The notes under the pieces are model-generated. The model was not told the DNA's origin and did not search any database. It saw nothing but the letters and a program-made list of their open reading frames with translations. A DNA stretch of 64,000 nucleotides from Pseudevernia furfuracea (lineage: Eukaryota; Ascomycota; Lecanoromycetes; Lecanorales; Parmeliaceae), in the NCBI GenBank assembly GCA_022315425.1, contig JAIUPT010000050.1, positions 1,302,001 through 1,366,000 of the forward strand, in the 5' to 3' direction. The position numbers and the translations under genes were made by a program. Positions 59,633-64,000 of this stretch are shown here, piece by piece. Position 1 is the stretch's first letter. Each line of letters opens with the position of its first letter.

Positions 59633-61213
59633 TCAGCTGCCACTGCTGACGCCTGTAGGTAAGCCAGGTGGGTTTGATCTGGGAACCGTTCGCTCTTTCT
59701 TTTCCTTCTTGGCCCACCGGACTGCACAAGAGGTCAGTCTATGATGAATCGAAGGCTTTGAGAGGAGCATGCTACTTACGCCCGCACGCGTTACACAAAG
59801 TCTTTGGCCCATTCGGACCTTTTCGCCACTCCGGCGAGTCCAAAGTTCCGCAGTCAGTACAGACATACTCGTCAGCGACTTTCAGCTTCTTCTTCTTGTC
59901 ACCCGCGCGGTTGTCCTTGTCGATCGGTATGGCAATACCTGCATCGCCTCTAATCAGTGCTGGGCTTGCATCACCAGTACTGATGCCCTGTGAGCGTTCC
60001 CCGTCTCGGTAGCGTAGACCCGTGAGCATTTCAATGGTTTCGATGTGAGTGGCACCTTCGTACCTAGCCATCTTATCGTTGATGCTGTCCGGCTTGGAGC
60101 CAGCGTTTGCTTCGTCAAGATTCTGCTGCGTGAGCGCAGTGTTCGAGACGCTAGGTTTGGCAGGCGGAGGCATGCCATTGTAGCCATTCGATTGCGCCGA
60201 TGTCATTGAGGCCGAGCCTGGGGTCTCGCTCTCAGTTTGTTGGGTGTCAGATGGGGTAACACTGCCGTGACCATCTTGCTTCTTTTGGTAGTGGCGTTGC
60301 TGTGCTTCAATTTCTTCTTGTTCCTCTCGGCGAAGGTCTGCGATCCGCTTTGTCAACCGCTCGTTCTCGATCTTGTGCTCAAGGAAAGAGTCAAGCAGGC
60401 TTGCATTTTTTGGCGGATATGGCCGCGCCATCATGAAGAAACCTCGGCAAAAGCCAGTGGCGTTATTTGGTCCAAAAGCTGCGGCATCCGATGTCAGGTG
60501 AGGGTGTCCGTGTGATTCGAATATCGTGTACGTATCATCCGCCTTCTTAAAGCGATAGAAAAAACGAAGAGTATTCCCCGAAGCTATTGATTCGTTGAAC
60601 TCGCGGACAAAGATCCCTCTGTCGTCCTGGTGGATGAATTCTACAATGAATTTCCCGATAAGCGCTTCATGAGTATAGCCTGTTAAACTCTCGGCCGACG
60701 GCGATACGTAGAGAATCCTTCCATCCGGGGTGAGGATGTGAAGAAAATCTTTGAGCTCTTCAAGTACCCTTTGTGACCAGTTTCTTCGTTTGGTGAAGTC
60801 TGTCAACGTACTTCCGCCATTGACGTTGGTCTGAGTCCCAAAACCCGTCGGTAACGGCCCAGCACCGGCACCAGTCATTATACCATTGGCGATTGTAGAA
60901 TCCTCATTGGCCTCATTGACAAGCTGCTGTTGCGGGTCCATTTGCGCCTCATTTGCGCCGTAATTTTGGGGATCCGGAGCATTGTTGAGTCTCATGTCGA
61001 TGTTCACAGGAAGCATGTCATCCAAGCCGTCCATCATATCTCCACCTTGATCCAACATATCTGCCATGTGGGAATCCCCACCGCCCATTGCCTCCATCTA
61101 CAACTCAAGTATCAGGCGTGTGTGCGCGAGGGTGGAGAGAGATATTAAGGGCTCACTGGATTCCCAACTGCAGAAGACATGCCGCCTTGGCCATTCTCGA
61201 ACATCATCGACAT
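59633..61213 (-). CDS. White Collar-2-like PAS/GATA transcription factor
   Basis: WC-2 pairs with the blue-light receptor WC-1 to activate light and clock genes in the nucleus. Three exons (61157-61213, 59780-61097, 59633-59721) give 487 residues. The N-terminal 120 residues are Met/Gly/Asp-rich. One PAS domain spans about 135-245 (DFLHILTPDGRILYVSPSAE, GKFIVEFIHQDD, FFYRFKKADDTYTIFESHGH). A Glu/Arg-rich helix follows (SLLDSFLEHKIENERLTKR). A GATA zinc finger CX2C-X18-CX2C lies at 432-457 (CTDCGTLDSPEWRKGPNGPK), completed across the last intron as CNACGLRWAKKEKK. It lacks the LOV photocycle Cys motif, as expected for WC-2 rather than WC-1. The first exon is inferred from a GT-AG intron at 61098-61156; ATG 61097 is an alternative start. 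Confidence 0.92.
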
Positions 61214-61640
61214 AACGGTTAGGCCACATTGAGTGGTGGAGTTATCCTCAGACGAAAGGAAGAGAGATGGAAATGTATAATCTACGTATGGGGGTGCAAT
61301 TAGCCGCAATACGCAAGGTATGGGCACGTGATTGGCTACTAGCGTGACAAAACGCGGGGAGAATAAATATAGCGCAACTACATCAAAGTGTTTCAACAAG
61401 GGACAAGATACAAGTAAAATCTCAGGCAAATACAGTCACTCATTCTCCATGTCACATAGTAAGTAGTGAATCAGGGAAGTTTATTCAACACCAAAGTGGT
61501 TCGACACTAAGTCATTCCTGAACTACTATCGAAACGCCCTCACCTCCTTCCAAGAACATCAACTTCTTGCACACCAAATTCCCTCTTCCCATGGCAGACA
61601 CTCAGACACAGTAGCTGAAGGGGACTCTGAAAGAAACAAA
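61214..61640. promoter_or_regulatory. Divergent promoter between WC-2-like and RAD50 genes
   Basis: This 427-bp spacer contains CACGTG at 61325-61330 overlapping an inverted CCAAT box (ATTGG at 61331-61335). Both are common fungal promoter elements. It should serve both genes. Function is inferred from position only. Confidence 0.4.
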
Positions 61641-64000
61641 ATGTAAGTTTGCCTACAGTCTCAGTATAGATGATTTTGACTTAAGAGATACCATTTGCAG
61701 GTGTAAGTATGCTGAGCAGTGAACGCCTCCAGGCTCCTGTGCCAAAGTTGACTGAATAACTCCTAGCGAAACTCGATAGGCTTTCCATTCAAGGGTATGG
61801 ATATATGTTGTCATGCTGGCTCTGTCCTTCTTCTGACCTTCTCCAGAATCCGCTCCTTTGACAACATCCGCCAAGAGACCATCCAATTTCACACTCCGTT
61901 GACTTTGATTGTCGGCTACAATGGCTCGGGAAAGACGGTACGAATGTCTCCCGTTTGGGTGATAAGCCTACTGACTAGAATGCCAGACTATCATCGAGTG
62001 TCTCAAGTATGCCACGACTGGGGATCTTCCCCCAAACAGCAAAGGAGGGGCTTTCATACACGATCCGAATGTACGTTGATTCGCTCTTAAGCTCCAGATA
62101 CCCACTCACAAGATTGTAGCTATGCGGAGAAAAGGAGGTTTCTGCACTGGTCAAGATGTCGTTCAACGGCACTACAGGAGCAAAGATGGTAGTTAGCAGA
62201 AGGCTACAACTCACAGTGAAGAAGAACACTCGGCAGCAAAAGACGCTCGAATGTGCTCTCGTGGTCAATCGGGACGGCGAGAGGACTGCATTGTCTTCAC
62301 GGGTCGCGGAACTAGATCAGATCATGCCGCAAAACCTCGGTGTTTCGAAAGCTATCTTGGATTCGGTCATTTTCTGTCACCAGGACGAGAGTCTGTGGCC
62401 CATGAGCGAGCCTTCTGCGCTCAAGAAGAAGTTCGATGAGATTTTCGAAGCTCTCAAGTACACCAAAGCCATTGATAATATCAAGGCACTGCGGAAAGCG
62501 CAGAGTGAAGCTTTGAAAGTTTTCAAGAACACGGAACAGTTTACCAAAGACATCAAGGACAAGGGTGACAAAGCCGAGAAGCGGGCGAGAGCACTAGGCG
62601 TGGAGCTCCAAACGCTCAGAGAAGAGACAACGGAACTTCAGATGAAGATAAAGGAGGCTGAAGGCAAATGGATAGAAGCAACAAATAAGGGGGCACAGTA
62701 CACGAGCGTCATCAAAGACTTGGAAAATAGTCGGAAGAGAGAGGACTGGCTTCAGAGGATTGTGCAAGAATTGGGTCACGATCTCAAAGACGAGCGCAAG
62801 GAATCTGATGAATGGTTACAATCTGAGCTCGAACAATACGCAGAGCGTATGGCTGCCCATGAGCAGCAAGAGAAGCAACAGAAACTGGACTACGAAAACC
62901 TCACGCAGAAAATTCATGGAATCAATGAACGATTGCGCAGAAAGGACGCTGAGGCTGGCAGGTACCATGAACAGCGAGCGAACCACGAAGACCAAATCAA
63001 GAAGCGCAAGATCATGATCAAGAAAACTTCAAACGATCACAGAATTCGGGGATTCGAAAACGACCTTGACGATACGCAAATCAACGAGTACATGGAGAAG
63101 ATCTCGAGTCTGTACAGGGACCAAAATGCCGCGGTAGAGAAAGCCCACAAGGATAAAGAACGCGAAAAACAAAAGGCACAGGACATTCTCTTTCAGCTCG
63201 ATCGACAGCAATCAGCTCTGGACGAACGCAAAAAGTTTGCTAAACACCAGTCTGCTTCTAATGAGCGCAAGATTGGATCTCTTCAGTCAGATTTCCACAA
63301 CATCGACGCTGATGAGGGCAAAAAGGCAATACTTGAAGACAAAATCAAGGACCTCGAAATTCGCCTCAGCAAATCCAGAGATGACTCTAAGAAAGGCTCG
63401 TTGGAGCGTAAGTTGCAGGAAGGCAGAAGCCAATTGCGGATATTGGATGATGAGATGGCGCAATTGCAAGGAGATCTGGCTCAAGTGTCCAAACAAGCAG
63501 AAGATCGGGCGGAGCTGAATATAGCGAAGAAAGAGGCTGCAAATTGCCAGAAAAATCTGCAGAAGATGCGTGATGTTTACGGCGAGAGACTCGAAGCCAT
63601 CCTGGGGCACGGTTGGCAGCCATCAAGTCTCGAGGCCGACTTTCGAAAAGTCAATGATAAGAGATCTCACCTAGTGAGAGACGCTGAGCGAGAACGTGAA
63701 GGGGTATCTCGCCGCTTGGAGCAACTCGATTTCAAGCTGAGTAGCGCACGGTCTGACAGAAGTAAGGGTGAAAAAGAATTAGCTGTCTGCGTCAAGAAAC
63801 TAAGCGAGAACGTCGAAGGCGACCCTGAAGACTACCCTAAAACGCTCTCGGAACTCCAGGAGGACCGGGACACGCTCAAAGCGGATATTGACAATTTTGA
63901 GAACGAACGCAAATACTTCACGGACGGCATTGCGTTGGCTCACAAGGAACACAAATGCAAATTATGCTTGCGGAATTTCCAAGCTAAAGAGCAGACGGAC
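61641..64000 (+). CDS. RAD50: RAD50, 5' part (runs off the window)
   Basis: RAD50 is the SMC-like ATPase of the MRE11-RAD50-NBS1 complex that tethers and processes DNA double-strand breaks. The visible part covers residues 1-696. Exons are 61641-61642, 61701-61702, 61767-61794, 61847-61937, 61987-62070 and 62120 onward. Walker A is GYNGSGKT (34-41), the Q-loop region is VIFCHQDESLWPMSEPS, followed by KKKFDEIFEALKYTKAIDNI and a coiled coil of over 500 residues. The zinc-hook CKLC (C682, C685) lies just before the window ends, near the human position. The start codon is split: AT, a 58-bp intron, GT, a 64-bp intron, then CG, which restores MSKLDRLSIQGIRSFD. The missing part should hold the second coiled coil and Walker B. 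Confidence 0.93.
61643..61766 (+). other. Two adjacent introns separated by a 2-nt exon in RAD50
   Basis: The sequence reads AT, then GTAAGT ... TTTGCAG (61643-61700), then GT (61701-61702), then GTAAGTATG ... CTCCTAG (61703-61766), then CGAAACTCG. Only removal of both introns yields ATG TCG AAA CTC. The first intron alone leaves an early in-frame stop. This resembles the stwintrons described in fungi, in which one intron sits at the donor of another. Confidence 0.65.

Overview
This window comes from the nuclear genome of a filamentous ascomycete (Pezizomycotina). The evidence is a set of fungal gene families with short (about 50-60 bp) GT-AG introns and CTRAY branch sites, a White Collar-2-type GATA/PAS factor, and an AT-rich transposon block with the C-to-T / G-to-A decay of repeat-induced point mutation (RIP). 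Three long related introns resemble the introner-like elements known from Dothideomycetes and some other fungi; I do not assign a class.

Layout. Bases 1-660 have normal composition and no recognisable gene. About 661-40,850 is an AT-rich, gene-free block. It is mainly one Ty1/copia family with very short LTRs (109 or 122 bp): copy A (-, 3963-10416, with a 5-bp target duplication), copy B (+, 12319-18786), copy E (-, 20901-25033 and 31352-32648) split by copy F (+, 25034-31351), and copy G (+, 33077-39954). A diverged copia relic (C, 18787-20778), a lone LTR, Ty3/gypsy chromodomain remnants, a 9-bp minisatellite and several small un-RIPed insertions also lie there. Every gag-pol frame is broken, mostly by Gln and Trp codons turned into stops.

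From about 41.1 kb the sequence is gene-rich: an HMG-box protein (+), urease (+), an Artemis/SNM1-like beta-CASP nuclease (-), a fungal hypothetical protein (+), a 2OG-Fe(II) oxygenase-like protein (-), an FRG1-like protein (+), a WC-2-like photoreceptor partner (-) and the 5' two-thirds of RAD50 (+, running off the end). The intergenic interval between the oxygenase and FRG1 genes is occupied by a RIP-decayed Fot1/pogo DNA transposon (54178-57899) with perfect 63-bp terminal inverted repeats and a TA target duplication.

Functionally the gene part combines nitrogen use (urease), blue-light/circadian regulation (WC-2), DNA break processing (Artemis-like nuclease, RAD50), RNA processing (FRG1) and chromatin (HMG box). 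They do not form one pathway. The most notable signals are a RAD50 start region that reads best as two introns separated by a 2-nt exon, three related long introns in two neighbouring genes, a copia primer site matching the anticodon arm of a Met tRNA, unusual rearranged junctions between retrotransposon copies, and a tandem 18-bp repeat that doubles a GATA site upstream of urease. All exon boundaries are read by eye from splice signals and family conservation; no alignment or RNA evidence was available.
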